Assembly (NCBI GenBank): GCA_949987705.1
Contig: OX465282.1
Location: 10,404,501-10,468,500, forward strand
Origin: Thereva unica
Lineage: Eukaryota; Arthropoda; Insecta; Diptera; Therevidae
DNA: 64,000 bases
Reading direction: 5' to 3'
Under the pieces are notes generated by a model. The model was not told where the DNA came from and made no database searches. It worked only from the letters and a program-made list of their open reading frames with translations. Positions 43,452 through 55,080 of the stretch are shown one piece after another. Both the position numbers and the translations under genes were made by a program. Position 1 is the first letter of the stretch; the number at the start of each line of letters is the position of its first letter.

Positions 43452-43881
43452 TTTCTTCTCTTTTCTTTGATCCGTTAGCTGGCGGTCCGAGCGGGACGTC
43501 TCCGCAACGGATACGCTGCTGTCGGTGCCGCTGGGTCTCGAACTCTATTCACGATTTGTTTCCATTCTTGCCGGTTTTTGGCGACGTCTCGAGCCTCGGT
43601 AACTGATAACCGTTGATTCCTTAGATCACCCTCGATATTCTTTAGCCAGGTTTTCTTCGGTGCCGATCGCTGGATTCTCCAGCCTGCGGGACGGTCTCGC
43701 CAGAGAAGTTTACGTGGCAAGCGGTCATCATCCATTCGGCAAACATGTCCAAACCAGCGTAGTCGACGTTTTTGCATTTCTTCTTCGATCAGTGTCTGTT
43801 AATCGCATCTTTGTCTAACTGTCTCGTTTCAAAGGCGATTGCGTAGTGAGACACCGAGGATCTGCCTCAAGCATCGCATTT
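43452..43881 (-). pseudogene. SR2-like RTE element, C-terminal fragment
   Basis: The minus-strand frame (43475-43777) has KRRLRWFGHVCRMDDDRLPR, then PAGWRIQRSAPKKTWLKN and DVAKNRQEWKQIVNRVRDP. It is nearly identical to 53858-54160. The LRWFGHV-x-RM motif is the C-terminal signature of RTE-type proteins. The copy is 5' truncated at 43881, where homology to the 53838-55080 copy stops abruptly. Confidence 0.85.
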
Positions 43882-44057
43882 ATCCTGGAACAAGCACGGA
43901 CAGCATCGAAACGGCGGCACCTGCAACAAGCATTGCACGCCTAAGTAAAAATTCTGTTTTTGTAAATGCAGCCCCCTATAGGCATATCCCAATGAAACAC
44001 GGTGTGCTCATTTTTTTTATACAGAAGGGAGCAAAATTGGGACTTTAAAAAATAAAG

Positions 44058-44160
44058 GGTGCCATTAAGCATACTCAGTAGACCGGTTCTCGTTCAATTG
44101 CACAGTTCAAGCATCATTGGGCTTGGTTAATACCTCATTGGGGGACCGCTTGGTGGTCGA
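44058..44160 (+). mobile_element. Second 5S rRNA-derived sequence
   Basis: GCCATTAAGCATACTCAG, GACCGGTTCTCGTTCAATTG, AGTTCAAGCATCATTGGGC, TTGGTTAATACCTCATTGG and GGGACCGCTTGG follow 5S rRNA closely from its 5' end through the internal promoter to box C. The terminal stem is degraded, so it is a pseudogene or SINE head. The downstream body differs from the 43118 copy. Confidence 0.78.
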
Positions 44161-44164
44161 TTCA

Positions 44165-46339
44165 TTCATATCTATAACAGAGGTAAGTATAGTTCTGGCT
44201 GGTGCATTTTTAGATTTTCATACCTATAGCGGAAGCGTCGAAATCGAAAATCGAGTACTGCATACGCTATGGCAGTTCGCAGAAATATCAAAAAAGTACT
44301 CATCGATTCTCAAGGAATCTAGTATTTTTGAACGAGTAAAAAGCACTTATTGAGTAATTTACTTTCGATTCCAATCGTGACTATTTAATCGAGTACTCTC
44401 CACCGATTCCGTATCCCTACCCTGGCCCAACACGATTCGCCGGCACTGCTCTGAGGTATTCATTGCCCACCAATAGACTACAATTTGTTTTGATCTATGC
44501 ATAACACCTTTTTTAAAGGTGAACAAACAACAGTGACACGAACACGTAAAATTTAACTAAAGAATTAAAACAGCTTTCTTAAACTATAAAGAAATTTTTT
44601 CTACATATCACGCTTGCGCTGAACTGAAATAGGTTCAATGAAATAAATTTCAGTTATTAATTTGTCGTGAGTTATTCATGTTAGATTCTTTATTCTACCA
44701 TTTCAGATCGGCTGAAAAAGTAAGAATGATAGCTCCTATCATGACTTTTTATTTATATATTTTCAGATAAAAGAACTTTTTTCCAAGCTTTTTAGCCAAT
44801 CATCCAAGTATAACGTCGTCTTAGTTCATTTAATTTCGGCAAAACGAAATTCCTAAAATAAAACATATTGACTTTGACCTTACTTATAATACTTTCAGCT
44901 TTTATTTTTAATTATTTAAATTAATCGTTTTTAAAATATTCCGAATAAAAAACAACAAATTTCTAAGAATTGTTTTGAACGTGCTCAAATTTGTGCGAAC
45001 TTGAACTTGATATCACAATGTTTAAAATGACGTTGTGCAATAAACAGAAGTAGTATTACTAAAAATCGTTAAGCTACCAAGTAGAGTAAAGTAGAATTAA
45101 TTTAATTAAAAAAATTTACTCTTAGAAACAATATTTTATAGATGAACGAATATATAGCAGTAAACTGAAGAGGTTTTATCGCAGCTTATTGTTAATTGTT
45201 AGCTTTATTTATTCGGATTAATTTATTTTTTATTTATTATGGATTAATAAAAGCGAAACTCTCTAATTTCATTTAATAAACATTAAAACTGAATGACAAA
45301 TTAAATATTGTCACATAATATTCCTATTATAAATAATTAACCGATTAACTGATAAAACAACACTCAAAAAGATAATTGCTTGTCTGGCATTGGCGGAGTG
45401 CGTTTGGTATTGAACTCTCCCAAATAAAATTTATTAATTCAATGCTTGTTCTGAATACAATTATTTTGAAAAAGGCCGCCGATAGTATTATTGTTTTAAT
45501 TTATGTTTTACCTGTTTCTTTCATCAACAACTCACCTCATTGCAATTCTGTACGATTTTTTATATCATGAATGAAATGTGTTTTATTCTTCCGACTTATT
45601 TTTTAGAGGTTGAATTGAGCAAAATGCAACTTAATGTAAATACAACAAAAATAAAAAACACGATGTGCCAAGTGGACAGTTTTACATGTTTTCAAAATAT
45701 TTTGTTGATTACTTTTGCAAATCGGTAGCAAAAATATTATGGTTTAAAAATAAAAAAAAAACACACATGGTTATTGTGTCAACTGATAAGCAGCAGCTGT
45801 TAAATAACTTGTTGGTGGAAGAAAGGTGTATTCCTACGTGATTTCTCCGACATTAGCGCTTTCTAAGAGGTAGAAATGAATTTTATTTACAGAATAATTA
45901 AGCTGTAATATCTTTTATTGCAGGTTTTTGTACCGATAAAAGTATAGCAATAAATTACTAAACCTTCAAAATTATGAACACTAATCAGGAAAACTGAATA
46001 ACAGACTAATTTTTCTAACTAACAATGCATAACGATTTTTAGGACTAATTATTGCCGCCATTCATGTCATTTAACTTTAATGAAAAAAAAGAACAAATGA
46101 TGAGATCAGGAAGTATTGACAAAGCCAAATGGTTTTTGTTGTCTTAAAAATTAGCTTAAACTCGATTTTTAATATAGTGTAAATTCCAAAACAAAAATTA
46201 ACTATAAAAACTTTTTAAATGTTATCAAAACATCGTAATTTAGATTTATGGTTGGTTGATTGGTTGAAATGGCGACGCCTACATACTCTGCTTGACCTTC
46301 AATTAGCACTTTTTTGACACCACTGATTCTCGTGACCAC
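44165..46339. other. AT-rich sequence, no gene recognised
   Basis: Short frames at 45376-45728 have low-complexity composition and no motif. No transposon end was seen. Confidence 0.4.
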
Positions 46340-47012
46340 TAGGTTTGAAATGTGGATTTAGATCAATTTTGTAGCATTGAAAGACTTTGTCAAGATCGTT
46401 GAATGTTCTGTTGCTAGATCCTCAAGCACGTTCAGTATATGCCTGGCAAATGAACTGTGCCTACCCCTGGCTAGTGCCGGGCATTTGATAACGATATGCA
46501 CAATATGTACTTTCTTTGGAACTTTGTTCTCCAATCCAGCTACGGAGTTTAAAAAAAACTCTATATGTATATTAAACTGGATGAAGTCATTTGGAAAATC
46601 TCTCAATCTCGTACAAACAAGTTCTTCATCGAAATATGGTTTGTTCTGCAATGAAATTCTGGTTTGCGAGTCTTACTTACTTATTCCCCTTTAATAACTT
46701 ATGGGACATAGATCGGAAACAGTAAAAGCGAAAGTAGACATCCTTGTCGTACTCTTGAGCTCACTTCAAAGCTGTCGGATAATTTTCCATTGTGAAGAAC
46801 TCTGCATTTGGAATTATTGTATAGAGCTTTTATTAACTCTATAATTTTGCTAGGCAATCACTGTTGCAGTAGTGCCTGCCATATAAAGCTCCTATTACCC
46901 GAGTCGAACGCTTTCTCATAGTCTAAGTGGTAATTTAGGGCGCAGTGTCCGGTAGCCAACAAGTGTCCTGACATCATTTCTACTGCGCCCTAACAATTCC
47001 TTGGCTGTCTTA
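46340..47012 (-). pseudogene. Mosaic of LOA/I-type C-terminus and an RTE-like RT fragment
   Basis: The minus-strand order is: a LOA/I piece with GHCALNYHL near 46940-46960, joined directly to an RTE-like RT piece. The RTE piece includes an EKAFDS core, LIKALYNNSKCRVLHNGKLS and a RVRQGC motif (46715-46945). Then comes the inverted 5S-SINE tail (46672-46700), and then a C-terminal zinc-knuckle-like end with HIVIKCPALARGRHSS (46358-46651). Nested or recombined fragments, all disabled. Confidence 0.6.
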
Positions 47013-47403
47013 AGCCCGGTACCCACTTGTTGCAAACCGGCGTTTCGTATCCCTGTATCGTTTCAATTGTTGATTGATACGAACAAAACAGGAACCCAAA
47101 TTTTTCGTGTATCATCACTGCGTTTCGAATCATCCAGCCTGTATCATGTTTGATGCGGGAGCGCGATACGGTTATCTGGTCAATGGCAATAAAGCAACAG
47201 GATACGCGCATGCCCGTCCACACTTCCTCCTAAAGCGTATCGTATCATTCCTTTGATGTGACGGAGAAAAACCGCTAAATGAGAGATCGGGTTTGGATTG
47301 TATCATTTCGCACATTTTGAAACGAAGCGTTGCAATTTTTTTAGAAAAAAATTTAAAGAACGGTGATACGAAACGCCGGTTTGCAACAAGTGGGTACCGG
47401 GCT
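47013..47403. mobile_element. 391-bp element with perfect 39-bp terminal inverted repeats
   Basis: Left arm 47013-47051 and right arm 47365-47403 are exact reverse complements over 39 bp, beginning AGCCCGGTACCCACTTGTTG. The interior has no coding capacity. Flanks are TTA on the left and AGG on the right; with the ends trimmed by one base they become TAA and TAG, which hints at a 3-bp PIF/Harbinger-type target but does not prove it. It lies within a LOA/I copy whose halves (46950-47010 and 47404 onward) continue each other. Identity of the arms indicates recent origin. Confidence 0.87.
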
Positions 47404-48369
47404 AGGGAACTGCACTTGGCCAGTCCAAGCCCGGACCTCCAGTGTTCAGAATGTTTCATTAAAATCCGATCGGCCAGGGCCCTTTGCAGCAAGCTGGTGG
47501 GTGCCACAATAGGTGGTTCTGGACCGATGAATGCAGTATCAGAGCCCTGTTTAGCCAGGGCATCCGCACTTTCGCTGCCTTCGAAGACCCGAGACCCAGA
47601 CAGGGGTTACTTGGTTGAGAACGCCTAGCTCACCAAGACCACGTTAATTTCGACTTGGTAATACGTGATCTTATCGCTCTAATTGCCGCTTGGCTATCAG
47701 AGAAGATACAAATTCGTTTGTTATAGTAGGCCCTTCTTAGATTCTCCTGAGTGCATGCCAGAATAGCGTACACCTCTGCTTGAAAGACAGTTGCTAGGGC
47801 ACCTAGGCTTATCGCACTGCTGAATCTGGGGCTTTCACTCCAGACTCCGGCGCCCACACCTGTCTCCGTTTTAGAGCCATCGGTGTACCACTAGTCCGTC
47901 TGGCAATACTTTAGAAAAATTCCAGGTTAGCCAGATTGTGCAGTGCTGTCTCAGTGGACTTTCCCGCCTAGTACGCATGCTGATAGGAGCTTAGTGGTTG
48001 GCGTTGAAGATAAGTTTCCCACCGCTCTGTGGAGAATTATCTCCATTATCTCCAAGGCAAAAGACGAGAGACTTATCGGCCTGAAAGATTTAGCCGAGGT
48101 TTAATCCGAACGCGCTGGCTTGGGTATAAATGTTATGCTGAGGTTCCTCCAGACACGCTTTTACACAGACACGGACAAATTCGGAATCGTCAAGTGACGT
48201 AACCATGTAGACATCCTTTTATATTGCTTGTCGAGATTGTTGTGGCATATGGTTTTTCGTGTGTGAAAGGAGTCGATTGTGGAATTCTTTGCATTTTCAA
48301 TAGACGCAATGGAAATGGAATTGTGGGCAATCTCAGATACTGGCCATAGACGAGCTGTGTTCGGTAGGT
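47404..48369 (-). pseudogene. LOA/I-type RNase H domain and RT remnant
   Basis: The minus-strand frame 47630-47857 encodes an RNase H start (GAGVWSESPRF, ALATVFQAEVYAILACTQEN, IFSDSQAAIRAIRSR). After a shift come the last RNase H segment, RALADRILMKHSEHWRSGLG and GLAKCS (to 47404). Upstream (48000-48110) an RT motif resembling FRPISLSSF is readable in pieces, and 48161-48376 gives a further frame. The RT active site is deleted between them. Interrupted by the TIR element at 47013 and the hAT at 48378. Confidence 0.75.
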
Positions 48370-48377
48370 ATTTCAAG

Positions 48378-50304
48378 CAGTGGCGGCTCGTCCTTAGGGG
48401 CTAGTGGGGCTTAGCCCCACCAGAAATTATCGAATAAATAATAATCTTCCATTTTTAATTATTTTCATTTTTGCAAAGAAGCAACGCAATTTTTTTTGTA
48501 AGTTATTACAATTTCTAAAAAAAATCTCAAAATAATAACCCACAAAAAAATTCGAAGTAGAACTTCATAAAAAAAAGTATCAAAAACAAACCAAATAAAA
48601 AAACAAAGAAAAACTCTGAGCTCTCTTCTCTCTATCAAAATAATCTTGCCGAATCATAATGCCATCCATTCCTATAGGAAAAATATATTTGCATGCAATT
48701 CTCTACCCTCAGGGGCTATCGTTGAGTCAGCCCCGGAGATGAACCATTTTGTATGCAAAATTTTTTGACGCAAGCGATTGATTCATGCACTTTTGTTCTA
48801 CCAAGCGGGGCTAAAATTTGTTAGCCCCGAGCGATTCATTGGGATTCTCTCACTGGCATGTATGGATTCTCTCGCTCTGCTGGGTTTACTCACGCACATA
48901 GAGTGCCAGTGTTGTCGATTCATTCGTTTAGTTCTCTTTATTATATTTCTAAAGGAATTTTGCCTGCATTTGAGACTAATTGGCCGAACATTGAGAATTT
49001 TTTTTAACACATGGGTTAAATACGTGAAGGGCTGATTTTATTTAGCCCGTAGGATATAAATTTAGTAATAAGTAGTAAAAAGAGAAATTCTTATTGGAAA
49101 AATTGCTAATTGGAGATTGAATTTTAACTGAAAGTTTCAAGTTTATTTAAGTGAAAAATGTGTGATTGCAAAATTACGGTAGATTATGTATGTATATTGA
49201 ATTATTCGCCAATAATTAGTACCTATGTATTAAATTATTAATTATTTAACTATTTGTTAAATATTAATATATTATTTTTTAATATATACCTGTACATATA
49301 TTTTTCTTAGATTAGATTTATATTGATTCAATTTTTGGTTTTGCTTCAAATGAATCACGTAGATAATTTATTGAAGAAAAAATGTCTCTTTTGTTATTAG
49401 AAGAAAAATTAGAAATTAAATGTTTAGGGCCGCATCAACCATTTGATTTTAAATAAATTTGCATTGCAAAATACTAAAGTAGAAAATTTTGGTCGGATTG
49501 GTGTTCCAAAAAAGAAATGGTTTACGATTAGAATAGAAAAAAATTCATTGTCTTGTTTTTATTGCGGTTTGTTTAGAAGAGAATCGGCTTGGACAGAAAG
49601 TGGTATCCGGGATTTAAAGGGACGTCCCAGTGAAAAGGCTAAATTTAACAATAATAGGCCGATTTAAAAAAAATTCTTTTAATGAATTCCTCTTTGTTTA
49701 AATAGTTAATATTGCATGAAACATAAGAAAATAATATTAACTAGTTCTTGTTTTTTGCTATTAAAAATCCAAAATACGGGTACTTTCAAAGTTAGTTATC
49801 TCATTGAGTTTTTAACCGATTGTAACTTTCCTAAGATCAAAATGTTCGGAAGAAAAACGTGAAAAAAATCATCAGACGGAATTTTGATATCTGTTAAATT
49901 CAAAAAGTTATCAACATTTTTCTGAATAAAAACTTGAAAAACGTGAAAAACGCGTGAAAAATGGGACATTTTTAGACTAATTGTTTTCAAAAAAGATATC
50001 AAAAATCCGTCTGATGAAATTGTTCGTTACTTTTTTCTGAACATTTTAAGCTTTATAGGAAGCAAATCTGTTAAAAAATGTAGCAGAACATTACCGTCAA
50101 AGTTGAAAAAGGTGAATATAAATGAAATGGTCAGCTCCGGTTGAAAGGCGCCGAAGCTCTTTAGCGTTCCGACACTGCGCCAAAGAAGTTGAGCTTATAT
50201 TCTTAAAATATGCCTAAATTTGATAGCAACGAATAGAGTTAAATTCCTTTTTGTAAAATCATTTCTCAAGCCCCACCAACTTTTAGAGGCAGGAGCCGCC
50301 ACTG
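48378..50304. mobile_element. 1.93-kb hAT element with intact target duplication
   Basis: Both ends start CAGTGGCGGCTC, and both have GTGGGGCTT in the subterminal zone. Perfect 8-bp target duplications ATTTCAAG lie at 48370-48377 and 50305-50312. It contains a piece of a hAT transposase gene (49390-49667), so it is a deletion derivative. It is inserted in a minus-strand LOA/I copy. Confidence 0.93.
49390..49667 (+). pseudogene. hAT transposase N-terminal fragment
   Basis: The forward frames read LGPHQPFDF and then (49443-49667) VENFGRIGVPKKKWFTIRIE, KNSLSCFYCGLFR and a WTESGIRDLKG-like end. The pattern GPHQPFDF...W(F/L)...CFYC-x-LF is the N-terminal region of TTF-type/ZMYM-type hAT transposases, with Cys residues of a zinc-binding fold. 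A frameshift separates the first motif from the rest; the catalytic DDE and dimerisation parts are absent. It lies inside the hAT ends at 48378 and 50304 in the sense orientation. Confidence 0.75.
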
Positions 50305-50312
50305 ATTTCAAG

Positions 50313-50560
50313 ACCCTTTTGATTGTGTCGCGCATAGGACGAAAAAGTCAAGGCGATTTTTCTCAAATTGCTCTTAAACTTGTGCCTACCAGGATTTATA
50401 TGCACATTGATTATGTGGTCTTGGAAGTGTTCTGAACATATCACTGTCGTTATTAGCCAAACATATGGGCTTCTGTCCAAACTTAGGTTCCATTGTGGCT
50501 TGCATAAAAAGGATGCCCTTATCAATTTAGTGACGCATGACGGCATTTCCATTTTTTAAG
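50313..50560 (-). pseudogene. LOA/I-type remnant upstream of the hAT insertion
   Basis: The minus-strand frame 50283-50552 runs up to the hAT insertion and would join the 48161-48376 frame once the hAT and one target copy are ignored. No strong motif, so assignment rests on continuity. A short direct repeat GCTAGAAGTAATAATTA lies just beyond at 50577-50617. Confidence 0.4.
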
Positions 50561-50679
50561 CTGGTCTGGCGCCTGCAAGCTAGAAGTAATAATTACGTTA
50601 GCTAGAAGTAATAATTAATGTTTTGTCTATGAGTTATGGCGTTTTCATTATGTTTCGCCCTATCTGAATTGGCTTGTTT

Positions 50680-50790
50680 CCTTTTTTATATCTCATCGAT
50701 CTAAGCTTAGAAGTAGCTCTTTGTACTAACAGTCCGCAATCTTATTGGTCATATCATGGTGCAATGTCCAGTACTAAGCGTCTTCTTCCT
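50680..50790 (-). mobile_element. SINE tail fragment
   Basis: TTTTTTATATCTCATCGATC, CTTTGTACTAACAG and ATCATGGTGCAATGTCCAG match the 5'-most plus-strand part of the 39010-39340 SINE. The rest is missing. Confidence 0.55.
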
Positions 50791-52382
50791 CTTCTTCTTA
50801 TGGTATTGATTCCAGAAGTACCGCGGCCACTCGCTTGGCCTATGGTACTACATCCCTATACTACATCCTAGTTGTAGGACAAAAGCTGAAGCTGTTAAAG
50901 TCTGTTCGAGCATGGTCTCGTTGAACAACGTATCTTTGCCATGATGATCTCAGCCAATAGAGTCTCGGCACGGTACGTCTTATGCGTTCAAGCTCGGATA
51001 CCTGTTGGAATGCGATAACGCTGCTGGCAGCCCGTCGATCGACCATAATTTCGACGCCACCGGAATAGTAAAGAGTCATCGTTTCATAGATTATTGGCGG
51101 GACGATCGTCAATGTCCCGGTACCGGTTAATCGTAGTTCGATAGTGCAGCAACTGATAATTGCATTTCAATAATCTCATTGCTATTATTTCCTTTTGACC
51201 GACGTGATTTCCTGTTCGTACAGGAAGCGATTTGAGTTTCCATTTTCGGTGTGACTAATTTGGGACTTCGGCCAGTAACCCACTTCACACCAGCATCCTT
51301 GGTCCCCAGCGCTGCTGCATCGGCTGCCCCAGATGCAGTAGCATTATTTCATAAATAGTTAGCTCGTATATCCATGCGATTTCTTGTCTAGTTTCTTCGG
51401 TTTCCCGATTCTGGTCAATTCGGCAGGTCGACGATCCTCCTCCTTTCACACCTTGGGCTTTGGACCAGACGGACGGCGACTCATTATTTAATAGACTCTA
51501 TCTAGATATTAATCATCAATCATCAACTTAATATTCATAAAATAAAAATCCCTGTTAACCTGTATAAACCTGTATAAAGCATTTCGTGCGGTTGGTGCGT
51601 CATTATTGTTATTTTACCACATGTTCATAAACAATAGACTGCGACCTGCAGCTACTACTATGCCCGACCATGACTTTGTGACAATTACAATTTTATACTC
51701 TAAGCCGCACGAGACGTTGAGTAATTGTGTAACTAATGATTGGATATGCTAGTACAAAAAAAATATAATATTATATTTCATGTATAATTTAATCCTTTGG
51801 CTAATTTATGTCGTTTAAGTTGTAATAGTACAAAATTAATATTTAATAAAGAATTTATGCTATAAAGAAATTTTAACCGCAACTGAAATTCTGTTACGTA
51901 TATAATCAGCGTCGTAAAAAGATAGTCATCTACTTTTACATTAATTACTACAAATGATTTACGTGATTGCGATTGGATTGTTGTTGTATGGCTTTTTAAA
52001 TTTAAATGGGAATTTTAGATGTTTTGGTGTGTAATGGGTAAAGATGAGTAATCGGTTTACACCTTGCGATTACGTGTCAGCATTTTTTTAGAAGAAATTT
52101 TTAGGGGTATTGTGAGAAATAAACTAATGTAATCTGATTATCAATATTGCTAGGATTAATAATAAACTAGTGGGATGTTGTGGCTAGAGACTAATTACAC
52201 TTTTTCATGGTATTCTTTCTGTTGAATAACACTTCAGACTGGATGACCATAAAAAAATCAAGAAAATGATATTTTTTCACTTTTGATTAAGTAAATGTTT
52301 ATGTTCTCCTGAATATCATTATTAAATAATATAATTTAGTGATAGATTCAAAACATGTTTCACCGAAGTAAAAAAAAAATAT
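50791..52382. other. No gene recognised
   Basis: A GC-richer block (50800-51480) has a minus-strand frame with SVIAFQQVSELERIRRTVPR that looks protein-like but matches nothing I know. The rest is AT-rich. Confidence 0.35.
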
Positions 52383-52458
52383 TAGAGATGCGCCGAATAT
52401 GGGTTCGACCGAATACGAACATTCGGCCGAATTATTCGGTTCAATAAGCAAGTTCAAA

Positions 52459-52873
52459 TTTTTTTTTATGTGATAGACTAGAGGCTTAGGGAAATCCCCT
52501 TTGTACTGTTCGACAATCTATTTTTTTCGTATTGATTATCAAACAGCAGCTCTAGCCGGAAGATAGAGAGTAGAAAGAGAGAGAGAAGTAGGAAGGAGCT
52601 GCCACAGCCTAGCCGCGATATTTTTATTCCACCTCCTTCCAACCATTTCGCGACTCTGGCATCGGGGCATTTGAGAAACAACTCGATGGAGTGTTATGCC
52701 TCCTGAAACGAGTTGAGTCTCATCAGCCAACCGATGACATGCACTATGACAGGAGGAATCAGGAATGTAAAGAGGGGAGAAGAAAGAAGGAAAGTTATGT
52801 GGGTGTTAAAGTGTAAAAGGCGAAGGACCGTGGGGCTGGCCGGGATTCGAACCCGGGACCTCTGGGACAGTAG
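52459..52873 (-). mobile_element. tRNA-derived SINE, 5' truncated
   Basis: Minus strand with a perfect B box GGTTCGAATCC (52843-52853), the core GGCATAACACTCCATCGAG and a poly-A tail (T's at 52459-52467). It matches the 8481-8941 SINE throughout. It lacks the A box and first part of the head, and has a roughly 30-bp internal deletion near 52745. Confidence 0.85.
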
Positions 52874-52984
52874 AAATCCGTAGAAGAACGACCGATCGAC
52901 CCAATGAAATTTATTTCTATGATAAAAAATATGCCAACAAATGTGGGTTGCCTAACGAATATATATTTTTTCGTCAATGAAATT

Positions 52985-53602
52985 AGGGCCTCACCCTACG
53001 CACATAAGTCGACTGATTCGCAACACCAGTTTTAAACTGGTTTCAGCATTATCAAGCTCACAACCAGTTTGCAACCAAAATGAAACCTTTGTCTACACAC
53101 AAGCGCAACTGATTTTTGACCAATCGGTATTCTGTGCTCACGAAGATTTTGTTGAATAAACTTTGACTCGTCCAAAATGCAACCACGCAACTGAAACTGG
53201 TGACATTTCTAAGCGTGCATGCGTTGCATTCGGTGACAGATAATATAGAAGTCTGTGTATTCAAATCCGACTTGACGGAGTATTCCGTGAATGGAATGCA
53301 TCCAACGCAAATGTCGGTCTACTTTCAACTTTTTCTATATCTATAGCCGCATGCGTCATAGCATACACAATCATACGCTCCTTACTTAGATTTTTGGGTT
53401 ATGTTTAAAAGCCGGGACGGAATGCAACTAAGCATGTTAGTGGGAAATCGCTGCATATCATGGAACCGCTGAATGCAACGCAGGTACGCTTGTCTGTCAC
53501 CAGCTTGATATTGCTTCCGACCGGCATGAATAGTCGTACACAAGCAGTTGCAAACTAGATTCAAATCGGTCTCGTATCTGTCGACTCGTGTGTGGATTCT
53601 CT
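52985..53602 (+). mobile_element. Non-coding element with GTCGAC ends
   Basis: Left end AGGGCCTCACCCTACGCACA then AAGTCGACTGAT; reverse complement of right end AATCCACACACGAGTCGACA then GATACGAGAC. A second copy is at 31085-31490 in the opposite orientation. No coding potential. Confidence 0.6.
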
Positions 53603-53837
53603 ATTTTTTTTTTAATTTTTGATTTTGTGAATAAATATGGTTACACAAAGAAGTGTGTTTCAATTACAAATACTACCTATGTACGGTTCCAGCATAAAGC
53701 CTCTTTAACATAATGTAACTCTTAAAATATTACCATTTATATATTCGGTAATTATTCGGCAAACTAACCAAATATTCGGCCGAATACGAACATTAAAAAA
53801 TACGCCGAATATAACTTTTTGTATTTGTTGCGTAAAG

Positions 53838-55080
53838 GCTTCTTCTACTTTGATCCGTTATCTGGTGGTCCGATCGGGACGTCCCCGCAACGGATACGCT
53901 GTCGGTGCCGCTGGGTCTCGAACTCTATTCACGATTCGTTTCCACTCTTGCCGGTTTTTGGCGACGTCTGGAGCCTCGATAACTGATAACCGTTGATTCT
54001 TTAGGTCACCCTCGACATTCTTTAGCCAGGTTTTCTTCGGTGCCGATCGCTGGATTCTCCAGCCTGCGGGACGGTCTCGCCAGAGAAGTTTACGTGGCAA
54101 GCGGTCATCATCCATGCGGCAAACATGTCCAAACCACCGTAGTCGACGCTTTTGCATTTCTTCTTCGATCAGTGTCTGCTGATCACATCTTTGTCTGACT
54201 GTCTCGTTTCGAAGGTGATCGCGTAGTGAGACACCGAGGATCGGTCTCAAGCATCGCATTTTTAAGACCTCGAGCTTCTTAACGTCCAGTTTGAGCAGTG
54301 TCCACGTTTCAGATCCATAAAGTAGAATTGGAAGGATCAACGTTCGGTAAATGCGTACTTTTGTTTTGATGGAAATATTTGTTCGTTTCCATATGCACCG
54401 CTTGAGCGAGGCGAATGTTACTGTTGCCTGGCCTTGTTGCACTTTGGTCTTCTCTACATTGATTTTTAACCCGTATGACTGGGCGATGCGGGAAATGTCG
54501 TATAAGATGTCCGCTGCTTCGACATCCATGTCGGCGAAGACAGCGCTATCGTCGGCGAACATTAAGTCGGTTACGAAGTTGTTGTCGTCGTATCGAACTC
54601 CGAGTCGTCCATCGAATGCTTCACGCGCATAATCGCGTCGATCATAACATTGAAGACAAGTGGCGAAGCGACGACGGCTCCCTGTCGAACACCCGTTTGA
54701 ATCGAGATCTCCTCGGATAAGTCTCTTCGAATACGAACGCTGCTGGTTGAGCCATCGTACGACGCTTGGAGAAGTTTGATGATTCTCAATGGCACGTGTT
54801 CAGTTTCCAAGGCTCCACAAGCTGTTCCAATAGACGCAATCGAAAGCGGATTTGAAATCGATGAAAACGACGACAGTTCGTTTGCCACAACGAATTCTTT
54901 CTTCCATTAGCTGACGGAGTGCGAATATTTGATCAATGCATCCTCGATGTGGTCTAAATCCCACTTGTTTTTTCCGGCTCGTTTGCTCATGGGTAAAGGC
55001 GAGTATTTCTTCATCGAGCCGATCTTTGCTTAGCAGCTGTTGATGAGGATTCAATTCTTGATCAAGCAATTCTCTAAAAT
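53838..55080 (-). pseudogene. SR2-like RTE retrotransposon, 3' 1.2 kb
   Basis: Minus-strand frames, in order. At 54800-55069: ERIRCGKRTVVVFIDFKSAF then DCVYWNSLWS. At 54571-54888: an RT segment with SEEISIQTGVRQGAVVASPL and VFNVMIDAIM. At 53858-54562: MFADDSAVFADM with the catalytic FADD, SYGLKINVEKTKV, LILPILLYGSETWTLLK, then LRWFGHVCRMDDDRLPR. These are the RT fingers, palm and C-terminus of an RTE-clade element of the SR2-like kind. Two frameshifts break it and the endonuclease is missing. The 3' end at 53838 is CTT-rich. Confidence 0.88.

Larger units (their letters stand above)
52383..53812. mobile_element. Element with ATTCGGCCGAAT ends, carrying two insertions
   Basis: Left side TAGAGATGCGCCGAATATGG, then CGAATACGAACATTCGGCCG and TTATTCGGTTC. 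Right side (53740-53812) shows TTCGGTAATTATTCGG, TATTCGGCCGAATACGAACA and TACGCCGAATAT. The words occur in mirror order, so these are two ends of one inverted-repeat element (hAT-like TAGAGATG start, unproven). Between them are a SINE (52459-52873) and a second TIR repeat (52985-53602). Confidence 0.6.

Noticed and set aside
44058..44160. Functional 5S rRNA gene
   Set aside because: Too many changes in the terminal stem and loops, no T-run terminator at the right place and no tandem 5S unit.
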